Shown here: one piece after another, positions 44,152-52,488 of the stretch | How positions within the stretch are numbered: the stretch's first letter is position 1 | How the letters are laid out: the number at the start of each line of letters is the position of its first letter | NCBI GenBank assembly: GCA_046297095.1 | Contig: JBKCNS010000063.1 | Coordinates: 1-64,000 of the forward strand | Reading direction: 5' to 3' | Source of the DNA: JBBATK01 sp046297095 | GTDB lineage: Bacteria > Bacteroidota > Ignavibacteria > Kapaibacteriales > NICIL-2 | DNA: 64,000 nucleotides | Position numbers and translations under genes: made by a program | Notes under the pieces: model-generated | The model's input: the letters and a program-made list of their open reading frames with translations, nothing else | Databases searched by the model: none | Told to the model about the DNA's origin: nothing

Positions 44152-44940
44152 ATGTTGTCTCCATTGCGCCTCTATTCACCATTGCTTCTCGTGATTTTGC
44201 TGCTGTGCCTTAGTGTTCAGTTTGCACAGGCGCAAATAGTAGACGACACCCCCATTCCCGTCATACCGAAGCGCCTAAAGCCTACCGATGCTATTCAGGC
44301 CGACACTATGCCTAAAGCTGTGAAGCCGCTTCAAGACTCGCTTCCGGGCGGTGGTTCGTTAGGAGAGTATCCTTACAGTTGGTATCAAGACAGCGTGTAC
44401 TATCGCGCGTTGCGTTTAAAAATCAGCCCGTCCCTGCGTTTCTCTATGGACGCAACGAAGGCGATGTCGAATCTGGAAATTGTTCGTAAAAAATTGCAGG
44501 AAAGCCCATGGGTGATTGCCCTGCGAAATATGACCATTGATCGTGAAGCATTTAGGCCCGATCCTGAAGACGAAGTGCAGCGCCAGCTGACCATCAACAG
44601 AGCACTGGATGCCGGTTTGTTCAGGCCAAATACGACGGGCGGAGTGACGGCTTCGTTCGATCAGATCGGTTCCTTCTTGGGGCTCACGGAAGACGTCTCT
44701 CCGCGTTTGAGGTACGAGGTCACCGAGCCGGCGCAAGTAACGGTGGTGGTGTACTCAACAGCAGCAACGGTGGTTGCAACCGTGCTCAATAAGGTTCATC
44801 AGCCGGGAGTGTATGGCATTACGTGGGATTTGAAAGACGATAAAAAGCGCGACATGCCGGACGGCGATTACGTGATGGAAGCCCGTGTGGGGAACGGTGT
44901 TTATTTCCGTAAGCGCGTGGTGATTGGCAGTAAACCGTAG
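44152..44940 (+). CDS. Secreted protein with C-terminal FlgD-Ig-like domain
   Basis: 262 residues from the ATG at 44152, chosen because upstream codons fall in the terminator and because a signal peptide starts here (LYSPLLLVILLLCLSVQFAQAQ). The middle region is charged and helical (AMSNLEIVRKKLQESPW) without a family I recognise. The last ~90 residues (LRYEVTEPAQVTVVVYSTAATV, PGVYGITWDLKDDKKRDMPDGDYV) match the FlgD-Ig/T9SS-associated beta-sandwich that ends many exported Bacteroidota proteins. It may be periplasmic or surface-located. It is convergent with the efflux operon across 87 bases. Confidence 0.65.
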   Translation: MLSPLRLYSPLLLVILLLCLSVQFAQAQIVDDTPIPVIPKRLKPTDAIQADTMPKAVKPLQDSLPGGGSLGEYPYSWYQDSVYYRALRLKISPSLRFSMDATKAMSNLEIVRKKLQESPWVIALRNMTIDREAFRPDPEDEVQRQLTINRALDAGLFRPNTTGGVTASFDQIGSFLGLTEDVSPRLRYEVTEPAQVTVVVYSTAATVVATVLNKVHQPGVYGITWDLKDDKKRDMPDGDYVMEARVGNGVYFRKRVVIGSKP

Positions 44941-45027
44941 CGCTGCATCTTTATCTGTTGCCAACAATCATGGCATTCGTCCCAACCCTTGGAAGCCGCA
45001 CCACTGCTTGTGTGCAGGCAGCATACT

Positions 45028-46257
45028 TTACTCGTAGCGAAGAGCATCTATAGGGTTTAACTGTGCCGCTTTCCACGCAGGATAGGCACCAAAGGCAAGG
45101 CCGACCACTGTGCAAAACACTATGCTCAAAAGCACCCACGACCACGGTATAACAAATGCTATAGAGGTAAAGGCGGCAACGATGAGTACAATCACTATTC
45201 CTCCTGCCAAACCAATAAGCCCTCCCAGTTGGCAGAGAGTTACCGCTTCAAGAAGAAACTGAAAAAGGATGGATGTGCTTTTGGCGCCGATGGCTTTGCG
45301 CAGTCCAATTTCCCGCGTGCGCTCTTTCACCGAAATCAACATGATGTTCATGATACCCACGCCGGCAGCAGCAAGAGAAAAGCTGGCAATGAATGCAGCG
45401 AAATAGGCGGCAAAATCGATGAAGGTGGTGAACTGATCTTTAATTGCTGAATTGTCTTCGATCTCAAAATTATTATCATCCCATGGCTTGCAGCCACGCA
45501 CGGTACGCATCACTCCTATAGACTCGTCGAACACCTCGGCGAAGGTGATTGCGTCGGGAGCTTTAACAGACAATGTTGCGGTAAAGTATGATTCACTAGC
45601 AAAGCGACGTACATACACGTTGAGCGGAATATATACTTCATTGTCCTGACTTTGCCCCAGCACCGCTCCCTGAGCCGTCACCACGCCAACCACCTCAAGA
45701 CGCAGATTGTCGATAGTTATCTGCTGACCTACCGCGTTTCCCTGAGGAAACAGCTTTACGGCCACATCGTTTCCAATCACAGCCACGTTGCGCGAGGCAA
45801 ACACGTCTTCGCCATACAATGGCCGGCCTGCGGACACGTTTTTGTTTCGCACCACGAAATAATGTTCATCAACACCGAACACCGTTACATCAGGGTCCGT
45901 GCTAAGATTACCGGCCTTTAAGGTTTTACCAAAGTCGCGATCGGAAATTGCGACCAGCGCTTGATCACCGATTCTGCGTTTGTATTCTTCGGCCTGGGTG
46001 AGTGTGATAATTGGGCGACGCTGAAACTTTCTCCACGACGATCCCATTTGAATGGATGGTGTGCGTTGAATCACAAACGAGTTTCCGCCCACTTCGTCCA
46101 GCGCTCCCACCACCGATTTCTCCAGCGTTGTGGTGGAAACACCAACAGAAATGATGGCAAATGTTCCTAACGCAATGCTCAACAACGTCAGCACCGATCG
46201 CAACAGATTAGCGCGAATGGATGTTACGGCCGATGTTATGGTTTCCCAGTAATTCAT
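45028..46257 (-). CDS. MacB-like ABC transporter permease (second copy)
   Basis: 409 residues. The N-terminal membrane helix (about 20-43, LLRSVLTLLSIALGTFAIISVG) is followed by a large periplasmic MacB-type domain (about 45-280) and three C-terminal helices. The FtsX motif region is GIMNIMLISVKERTREIGLRKAIGAK, and it ends with the family signature PIDALRYE. Such permeases do not transport through a channel but couple ATP use in the cytoplasm to periplasmic conformational work. It lies last in the five-gene efflux operon, 52 bases after a paralogous permease. Confidence 0.92.
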   Translation of the reverse strand: MNYWETITSAVTSIRANLLRSVLTLLSIALGTFAIISVGVSTTTLEKSVVGALDEVGGNSFVIQRTPSIQMGSSWRKFQRRPIITLTQAEEYKRRIGDQALVAISDRDFGKTLKAGNLSTDPDVTVFGVDEHYFVVRNKNVSAGRPLYGEDVFASRNVAVIGNDVAVKLFPQGNAVGQQITIDNLRLEVVGVVTAQGAVLGQSQDNEVYIPLNVYVRRFASESYFTATLSVKAPDAITFAEVFDESIGVMRTVRGCKPWDDNNFEIEDNSAIKDQFTTFIDFAAYFAAFIASFSLAAAGVGIMNIMLISVKERTREIGLRKAIGAKSTSILFQFLLEAVTLCQLGGLIGLAGGIVIVLIVAAFTSIAFVIPWSWVLLSIVFCTVVGLAFGAYPAWKAAQLNPIDALRYE

Positions 46258-46309
46258 GCGTTGTTGTTATCGTTCTTTGGTATGGCAGTTCATCATTTTA
46301 TCACTTCAT

Positions 46310-47554
46310 CTACTCGTAGCGCAAGGCTTCCACCGGGTTCATGGATGCAGCTCGGAGCGCCGGCAGTAATCCTGCAAGCATTCCCACCACAATAGACACA
46401 GTAATGGAAATCAAGAGAATCTGCGGGGGAACATAGGGAGTAAGAAATGCAGCTTTATCGTGGAAGAGCACGTAGATGCCGGCAGCCAAAAGCGAACACA
46501 AAGCAATGGCTACGAGTGCACCAACCATACACAATGATGCTGCTTCAAAAAGAAACTGCAGAAGAATAGATCGACGCGTTGCACCTATGGCCTTGCGCAC
46601 ACCAATTTCTTTGGTTCGCTCCGTCACCGAAACAAACATCACATTCATGATGCCGATCATTCCCACCACAAAACTCATCACCGTCAGATACAAACCAATT
46701 CCCCAGATGGCAAGACGGATCTGCGCCACCTGATCACGAAAAGCTTGAGTCTCGTTAATCGAAAAATCCTCTTCCTGCTCAGGACGCAATCCCCTTACAA
46801 CCCGCATGGTTCCTATGGTTTCGGAACGCACGTCATCCAAGCGTTCGGGCGAGCCCGCTTTTACCGCAATGGAAATGGGCCGCGAGGACACACCGTATAC
46901 CGAAAAGAATGTGTTGAGAGGAATGAAAACTTGATTGTCAACAAAGTCCATCAACGCCGATCCTCGTTTTGCGATCACGCCGATAATGGTAAAGCGCCTA
47001 CCGCCAATCTTCAGTGTTCGACCGATAGGATCATCCTGTGGGAAGAACAGTTTCTTCACACCGTATCCAACCACCACCACATCTTGATGAAACTGATCCT
47101 CCGCCTCGGTGAGAAAGCGCCCCTCGGCCACGTCGCCTGCAGCTGTTTGCGCGTACTGTGCACGCACTCCGGTAACGGTGAAGCCGCTGGCTTTTTGATC
47201 GTCAACAATCAAGGTTCGGCCCCAGAAACTCGCCATGGGAATCACAAGCTCTGCCGATCGTATTCGCCGCTGCAATTCTTCCGCCTGCTCTATGGTAATG
47301 TTCTTACGCGCCGATGTTTGCCGCCAGTTTCTTCCGCCGGCCCAATCCCATTTATCCACGTAGAGCATGTCGTTACCAAGCATTTCGATGGTTGAGTTCC
47401 ACGCAGCATCCAGTGAATTCAGCGCCCATCCCATGAGTGTCACCACAGCAATTCCAATCACCACCCCGAGCATGGTCAATACCGCACGCAGCTTATTGGC
47501 GCGCAGAGCATCGAACGCTATACGGAATGACTCTATGAATTCGGAAATGATCAT
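46310..47554 (-). CDS. MacB-like ABC transporter permease (first copy)
   Basis: 414 residues, the same architecture as the neighbouring permease: helix near 23-43 (RAVLTMLGVVIGIAVVTLMGW), a periplasmic domain and three C-terminal helices with GIMNVMFVSVTERTKEIGVRKAIGAT, ending NPVEALRYE. The two permeases share many residues but differ enough to be an old duplication, so a heterodimeric transporter is likely. In E. coli MacB the ATPase and permease are one chain; here the ATPase is a separate gene 97 bases upstream. Confidence 0.92.
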   Translation of the reverse strand: MIISEFIESFRIAFDALRANKLRAVLTMLGVVIGIAVVTLMGWALNSLDAAWNSTIEMLGNDMLYVDKWDWAGGRNWRQTSARKNITIEQAEELQRRIRSAELVIPMASFWGRTLIVDDQKASGFTVTGVRAQYAQTAAGDVAEGRFLTEAEDQFHQDVVVVGYGVKKLFFPQDDPIGRTLKIGGRRFTIIGVIAKRGSALMDFVDNQVFIPLNTFFSVYGVSSRPISIAVKAGSPERLDDVRSETIGTMRVVRGLRPEQEEDFSINETQAFRDQVAQIRLAIWGIGLYLTVMSFVVGMIGIMNVMFVSVTERTKEIGVRKAIGATRRSILLQFLFEAASLCMVGALVAIALCSLLAAGIYVLFHDKAAFLTPYVPPQILLISITVSIVVGMLAGLLPALRAASMNPVEALRYE

Positions 47555-47651
47555 GCGGACTCTTGAAACAGTACGGACAAAGAAAACGAGGAGAACGAAC
47601 CGAGCTTGGCGTATGAGATTCGAATAACGGCTATGGGTTAAGAACTTCCGC

Positions 47652-48401
47652 TTACACTACCGAACTAGGTGAAGCTGCAGTGCCTGCAGCCGAGAGCGTC
47701 ACAGGATTATCGTTACTTGTATCGCTTTCCACGTTGCCATCACGAATACGAATAATTCTCCGTGCATGGCGTGCTACTTCGTCTTCGTGCGTTACGACGA
47801 TGACGGTATTACCCCGAAGCCAGATTTCTTCGAACCAACGCATGATTTCCGTGCTGGTTTTGGAATCGAGATTTCCGGTGGGCTCATCGGCAAGGATAAT
47901 AGCCGGATTCGTAACCAGAGCACGAGCGATAGCCACGCGCTGTCGTTGACCTCCCGAAAGTTCGTTTGGTCTGTGCATCATTCTGTCCGCAAGACCAACG
48001 CTCTTCAACGCTTCTTCGGCGCGGCGGCGGCGTTCGTCTGTTTTTACACCGGCATAGACCAATGGCAGCTCAACGTTCTTTAATGTTGTTGCTCTGGGAA
48101 GCAGGTTGAATGTTTGGAACACAAACCCAATTTGCTTGTTTCGTACAGCAGCCAATTCGGAATCGTTCATGGTGCTTACGTCCTCTCCGGCAAGGCTATA
48201 TGTTCCGGATGTTGGCGAATCCAAACACCCAAGCATATTCATAAGAGTGGACTTCCCCGATCCCGAGGGTCCCATAATTGCCACATACTCGTTCTTGTTG
48301 ATGGTAAGAGAAATGTCGCGCAAGGCATGCACTTCTTCATCGCCCATCGTGTACACTTTGGAGATATGATCAATTTTCAGGAGTTCGCTTGTGTCTGCCA
48401 T
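47652..48401 (-). CDS. ABC transporter ATP-binding protein (MacB/LolD type)
   Basis: 249 residues with Walker A GPSGSGKST (about 41-49), Q-loop FVFQTFNLLPRATTLKNVELPL, signature LSGGQRQR and Walker B IILADEPTG. The Q-loop pattern and length place it in the MacB/LolD/FtsE subfamily that powers mechanotransmission permeases. It starts 9 bases after the adaptor gene, and the two permease genes follow. The C-terminal ~20 residues are Ala/Ser/Pro-rich. It energises the efflux assembly from the cytoplasmic side. Confidence 0.93.
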   Translation of the reverse strand: MADTSELLKIDHISKVYTMGDEEVHALRDISLTINKNEYVAIMGPSGSGKSTLMNMLGCLDSPTSGTYSLAGEDVSTMNDSELAAVRNKQIGFVFQTFNLLPRATTLKNVELPLVYAGVKTDERRRRAEEALKSVGLADRMMHRPNELSGGQRQRVAIARALVTNPAIILADEPTGNLDSKTSTEIMRWFEEIWLRGNTVIVVTHEDEVARHARRIIRIRDGNVESDTSNDNPVTLSAAGTAASPSSVV

Positions 48402-48410
48402 ATCAAATCT

Positions 48411-49670
48411 CTATTTCTTTTTTGCGCTCTCTACCACGACGGCCATGCTATCGCGCAGAACTTTGGAAATGGTGTTGTAAGAGCCGCTCACAACTGTTTG
48501 ACCTTCTTTCAAACCACTCTTCACTTCGATAAAGTCACTATCACTTAGGCCGGACTCAATAGTCACCATACGCACCTTGCCATTGTCTACCACAAACACA
48601 ACTTGCGGCGGACGCATATCGCGGCGTTTTGTCTCGCGAACACTCGTGGTTGCCATTTCGTCGGAGGGCTCAGCAACTTTCTTTGCATCAGAACGAATGG
48701 TGATTGATTGCAGCGGCACCGACAGAACATTGCTGTGTGTTTCGGTCTCAATCTCTACACTGCAACTCATGCCGGGGCGCAATGTTACTTCTTTATCCAC
48801 CAGGCGAATCTTCACTTCAAAGTTGATCACCTCGTCTTGTGTTCCAATTCCCTTTTGCTTCGGTGAGTGAGAAACCTCGGCTACAAATCCAAGAAACTCG
48901 CGATTGGGATATGCGTCGATCTTAACGCGGGCGGTATCGCCTACGTGTACCTTCACCACATCATTCTCATCTACGTCCACGATAGCATTCATAACGTTGA
49001 GATCCGAGATGCGCATCATCTCTGTTCCCTGCATCTGTGCGGTTCCTACCACTTTCTCTCCCTGCTCTATATCCAGCTTGGTAAGCACGCCTCCGATAGG
49101 AGCATAGATCGACGTGCGAGAAAGGGATACCGAAATCTGCTTCAATGCCGCTTCAGTGCGTGATTTCTCTGTGAGGGCAGTTTGATATTGTCCTTGCGCT
49201 CGTTCGTAGGCGGCCTTCGATGTTTCCATCTCTTGTTTGGATGCAAACTGCTTTTGGAACAAGGACAACACTCTCTTCATGTCGGCTTCAGCGCGCTCAA
49301 GCTCGGCTTTGGCGATCTCTATTCCAACCTTAGCGGAGGCAAGGGCTGCTCGAAACTGATCTACTTGCGTTTCAATCAGATCCGGCTGTATTCGCACAAG
49401 TAATTGTCCCTTACGAACCGAGTCGCCTTCCTTTGCTCCTACAAAAATCACTTCGCCGCTTGCCTCGGACGAAATTTTCACTTCCGTTTCCGGCTGTATC
49501 TTTCCGATTGCCGAGACGGTTTCGGTGATGGTGCGGCGGCTTACATTTTCTACCGTTACCGTGGTAGCTTTATCACCGCGTCCAAACAACACCAGGAGAA
49601 CGGCGGCTTGCGCTACAAGAACGATAGCGATGATTGCAATCTTCTTTTTACCGATACTTTTCTTTGACAT
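48411..49670 (-). CDS. Periplasmic adaptor (MacA/HlyD-like) of the efflux system
   Basis: 419 residues. A short N-terminal membrane anchor (KIAIIAIVLVAQAAVLLVLF) precedes a biotinyl-lipoyl-like domain split by an alpha-hairpin (about 95-180, with QFRAALASAKVGIEIAKAELERAEADMKRVL). Then come beta-barrel and membrane-proximal domains (GMSCSVEIETETHSNVLSVPLQSI, ending VVSGSYNTISKVL). It bridges the inner-membrane permeases to the TolC channel and modulates the ATPase. The gene lies 59 bases after tolC-like and 9 bases before the ATPase gene. Substrates could be macrolides, lipids, peptides or siderophores; none can be chosen from sequence. Confidence 0.91.
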   Translation of the reverse strand: MSKKSIGKKKIAIIAIVLVAQAAVLLVLFGRGDKATTVTVENVSRRTITETVSAIGKIQPETEVKISSEASGEVIFVGAKEGDSVRKGQLLVRIQPDLIETQVDQFRAALASAKVGIEIAKAELERAEADMKRVLSLFQKQFASKQEMETSKAAYERAQGQYQTALTEKSRTEAALKQISVSLSRTSIYAPIGGVLTKLDIEQGEKVVGTAQMQGTEMMRISDLNVMNAIVDVDENDVVKVHVGDTARVKIDAYPNREFLGFVAEVSHSPKQKGIGTQDEVINFEVKIRLVDKEVTLRPGMSCSVEIETETHSNVLSVPLQSITIRSDAKKVAEPSDEMATTSVRETKRRDMRPPQVVFVVDNGKVRMVTIESGLSDSDFIEVKSGLKEGQTVVSGSYNTISKVLRDSMAVVVESAKKK

Positions 49671-49729
49671 AACATTACTCTGTGTGATGTACCTTAATTC
49701 ACCGTCTACTGTTTATTTAGCTTCGTTGT

Positions 49730-51109
49730 CTAGTTCTCTCGCAGAATACCCAGCGCCAAACGAACTTGTTCCTGCGCATCGTAGTAGTTGTACACCGAAT
49801 TGATGCGATTGATTTTAGCAGAGACAAGAAGGGTATTGGCCATTTGATACTCAACAGGTGTTGCAGAACCCACGTTTAATCGCTCCTTCATCGCATCATA
49901 ATTCTGTGTGGCCGACTTCACTGAGCGGTTAGTTATCTCCAGCTGTTTTTCGGCAGCATCAAGATTCAGCAACGCACTCTGAACTTCTGTGCGAACCTGC
50001 TGCTCGCGTTGAGCACGCTCAATGTCTCGCTGACGATACTCTATGCTTGCAAGCTGTGTTTGCGTTGCTGCATTGAAGTTGTCAAAAATGGGGACACTTA
50101 GATTCATTCCAACAAAGTACCGTCCGTTCTCGCTGAAACGATCGAAGCTACTGTTGGTCCACGACCATCCCCCGGAGGCGTTAAGATTCGGGAAGTAGTT
50201 GCCGCGTGCAGCCGAGATTCCCTCATCTGCCGCCTGCACCCCGGAGAGGCTTGAGGAGTAATCCGGGCGATTACGAAGCGCTGTTTCCATTGCCATGGAT
50301 GTACCGCCAATATCACGTCGAAAATCCGCGACAGCGGTTGCGGGAAGCTGCACATCGAACGACGATTCCGCGAACTCGGCAGGCATGTTCGGCGGCAGCG
50401 CAAGTGTGGAGAGCAACTGTGCCTTTGATTGGTTCTCCGCATTTTCTGCACTTACCACATCGAATTCTCTGCTTCCCAATTCTGCTTCCTGACTGTACAC
50501 TTGCGCAATAGCAATGCGGCCCGACTCCAACTGCGCTTTGGATCTTTCTAATTCCTGCTTACCAAGGTCCAAGTTTTCCTCACGGAGTTTTCGCACCTGA
50601 GAAGCGCGTAACACACCCAAGAACTGAGAACGAACTTGATAGGAAACCGTCTGACGTGTCCTGCGCAGCGACAACTCGGCAGCATCCAGATTACGCTGAG
50701 CGCGTCTGTAGCCGGATTCACGAGTAAAGCCGTTGAACAAATTGTACGACGCTATCGCGTTCATGGAATACGAATTCGGCTGAACACCGGGCAATGTGAT
50801 AATCTGCCCGCCGATGTTCACTGTTCGTCCACCCTCTACGTTCAACTGTCGGGTGAATCCCATGGATGCATTGACGGAGGGAAGAAAGGTCCCAAATGCT
50901 TGAACTAAGGTAGCGCTCTGCGCTTCGTACTGCCCTTGAGCGCTGCGCACACCAAAATTCTTTTCGGATGCAATGCGCAAACATTCCTCGAGTGTCATAA
51001 CTTTTTCGGAGCCCTTCACTTGCGCCAAAATCGGCACAAAAGAAAAGCTCAGCATCGTGACAAGCCGAACGAACTGCTGTGTATGGGAATATGGGAATCG
51101 CATGCTCAT
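49730..51109 (-). CDS. TolC-family outer-membrane efflux channel protein
   Basis: 459 residues. A signal peptide (FVRLVTMLSFSFVPILAQ) is followed by MTLEECLRIASEKNFGVRSAQG, the typical opening of TolC-family proteins, and two repeated halves of alpha-helical hairpins with beta-strands. YFVGMNLSVPIFDNFNAATQTQLA marks the second half. The trimer spans the outer membrane and periplasm. First in the efflux operon, it is read away from hprK. A near-match TACTTTCG on the minus strand lies about 36 bases upstream, but no exact -7 element is seen. Confidence 0.92.
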   Translation of the reverse strand: MSMRFPYSHTQQFVRLVTMLSFSFVPILAQVKGSEKVMTLEECLRIASEKNFGVRSAQGQYEAQSATLVQAFGTFLPSVNASMGFTRQLNVEGGRTVNIGGQIITLPGVQPNSYSMNAIASYNLFNGFTRESGYRRAQRNLDAAELSLRRTRQTVSYQVRSQFLGVLRASQVRKLREENLDLGKQELERSKAQLESGRIAIAQVYSQEAELGSREFDVVSAENAENQSKAQLLSTLALPPNMPAEFAESSFDVQLPATAVADFRRDIGGTSMAMETALRNRPDYSSSLSGVQAADEGISAARGNYFPNLNASGGWSWTNSSFDRFSENGRYFVGMNLSVPIFDNFNAATQTQLASIEYRQRDIERAQREQQVRTEVQSALLNLDAAEKQLEITNRSVKSATQNYDAMKERLNVGSATPVEYQMANTLLVSAKINRINSVYNYYDAQEQVRLALGILREN

Positions 51110-51346
51110 ATATTAATATGCTATCATTGTGCCGAAAGTAACGCCCCTTAGACGCCTTTGTCTGAAATTTGTTGCATCAATTTCTTTATGTTTCTTTTTT
51201 GAGTTCCTCACAGCGATACTCCTAATGAGGTTCCAATCAGAACTTTTACTCGAAACAGTAGCTCTGAACTTCCGCACATGCATCGGCTTGAAGCACGCCG
51301 TGGAAGTGTAATTTGCCGTACGTGTTTAACCAACGCAGTGCACATC

Positions 51347-52363
51347 ATGAATTCGGACAGCATACAAATCGTTACGAAGGATAAAATCTCAGTACAGCAA
51401 CTCATGGAGTCGCCGTTGAATCTGACGCATCTGAATGTGGATGTGGGCTTGGATAATCTGATTCACGATGGTAACATTCACCGTCCGCAGTTAGCCCTGA
51501 CGGGCTTTACCTCGTTGTTTACCAGCCACAGAGTGCAGCTGCTTGGCAACACCGAGTGCCACTATCTGCGCATGCTTTCGGACGATGCTCGAGTGGAAGC
51601 ATTTATCAATATTGCCGATCGAAACGTACCCTGTATTCTGCTTACCCATGGCAATGTTCTGGAAAATCGATTGTTGAAGATTGCTTCCGATCACAATATA
51701 CCTGTACTCCAAACGCAATTCGAAACCACCAATGCGATTCATCTCATCTCTGAGTTTCTCGACGATCAATTCGCCACTCAGGGTGTGGTGCACGGCTCGT
51801 TTGTGGACGTATATGGAGTAGGTATTCTCTTTGCTGGCCGTAGCGGAATCGGTAAAAGTGAAATTGCTCTCGACCTTGTGGAGCGCGGGCACAGGCTTGT
51901 AGCCGACGACGTAGTGATGCTTACCAAAAAACGTGACTCCGTGCTCATGGGAACGGGAACGAATTTGGTAAAACACTTCATGGAGATACGTGGACTGGGC
52001 ATCATTGATGTGCGCCAGATGTTCGGTATACGCGCCATTCGTTTTCAAAAGCGATTGGAGATTGTAGTTGAACTTGAAGATTGGGATCCATCCAAGGAAT
52101 ATGAGCGGGCCGGTCTGGACGACACGCCGGCAGATGTTATGGGAGTGCCCATTCACACGGTGAAGCTGCCGATTTTCCCCGGGAAGAATATTACCGTGAT
52201 TTCGGAAGTAATAGCATTGAACTATTTGCTGCGCACATACGGATACAATGCTGCACGTGAGTTTTCGGATCTCTTGCATGCAGAGATCAAGCGCCGTGCA
52301 AACGACCGCGACACTACCACTGATCGTCGCCTCATTTCGTATTTTCAGGGCGACGACGAGTAG
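51347..52363 (+). CDS. hprK: HPr kinase/phosphorylase
   Basis: 338 residues from the ATG at 51347; an upstream codon at 51278 adds residues absent from the family. The N-terminal substrate-like domain precedes the kinase domain with His149 in VVHGSFVDVYGVG, the P-loop GRSGIGKS (164-171) and the HprK signature MEIRGLGIIDVRQMFG (from 212). The enzyme phosphorylates and dephosphorylates HPr on Ser46, coupling carbon status to gene control. HPr and enzyme I are not in the window. In many non-Firmicutes it works with an incomplete PTS, so the regulatory output here is unknown. The 237 bases upstream hold no exact -7 element. Confidence 0.93.
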   Translation: MNSDSIQIVTKDKISVQQLMESPLNLTHLNVDVGLDNLIHDGNIHRPQLALTGFTSLFTSHRVQLLGNTECHYLRMLSDDARVEAFINIADRNVPCILLTHGNVLENRLLKIASDHNIPVLQTQFETTNAIHLISEFLDDQFATQGVVHGSFVDVYGVGILFAGRSGIGKSEIALDLVERGHRLVADDVVMLTKKRDSVLMGTGTNLVKHFMEIRGLGIIDVRQMFGIRAIRFQKRLEIVVELEDWDPSKEYERAGLDDTPADVMGVPIHTVKLPIFPGKNITVISEVIALNYLLRTYGYNAAREFSDLLHAEIKRRANDRDTTTDRRLISYFQGDDE

Positions 52364-52379
52364 CGTCAAACAATTCGGG

Positions 52380-52409
52380 TTTGCTGTTGTCTATGCAGGT
52401 AACAGCAAA
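52380..52409 (+). terminator. Hairpin after hprK, possible terminator
   Basis: TTTGCTGTT (52380-52388) pairs perfectly with AACAGCAAA (52401-52409) around a 12-base loop, 17 bases after the hprK stop. No long T-run follows, so it may be an attenuator or an RNA-stability element and not a standard intrinsic terminator. A second short inverted repeat (CTCAAA/TTTGAG) lies just downstream. Confidence 0.5.
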
Positions 52410-52488
52410 TCCTCAAAGTTCATTTTGAGAATGAAACAGCAAGTTCCACGATTCCGTGATGCTTGAGTTGCCTTGATTTTTCTTCTTC

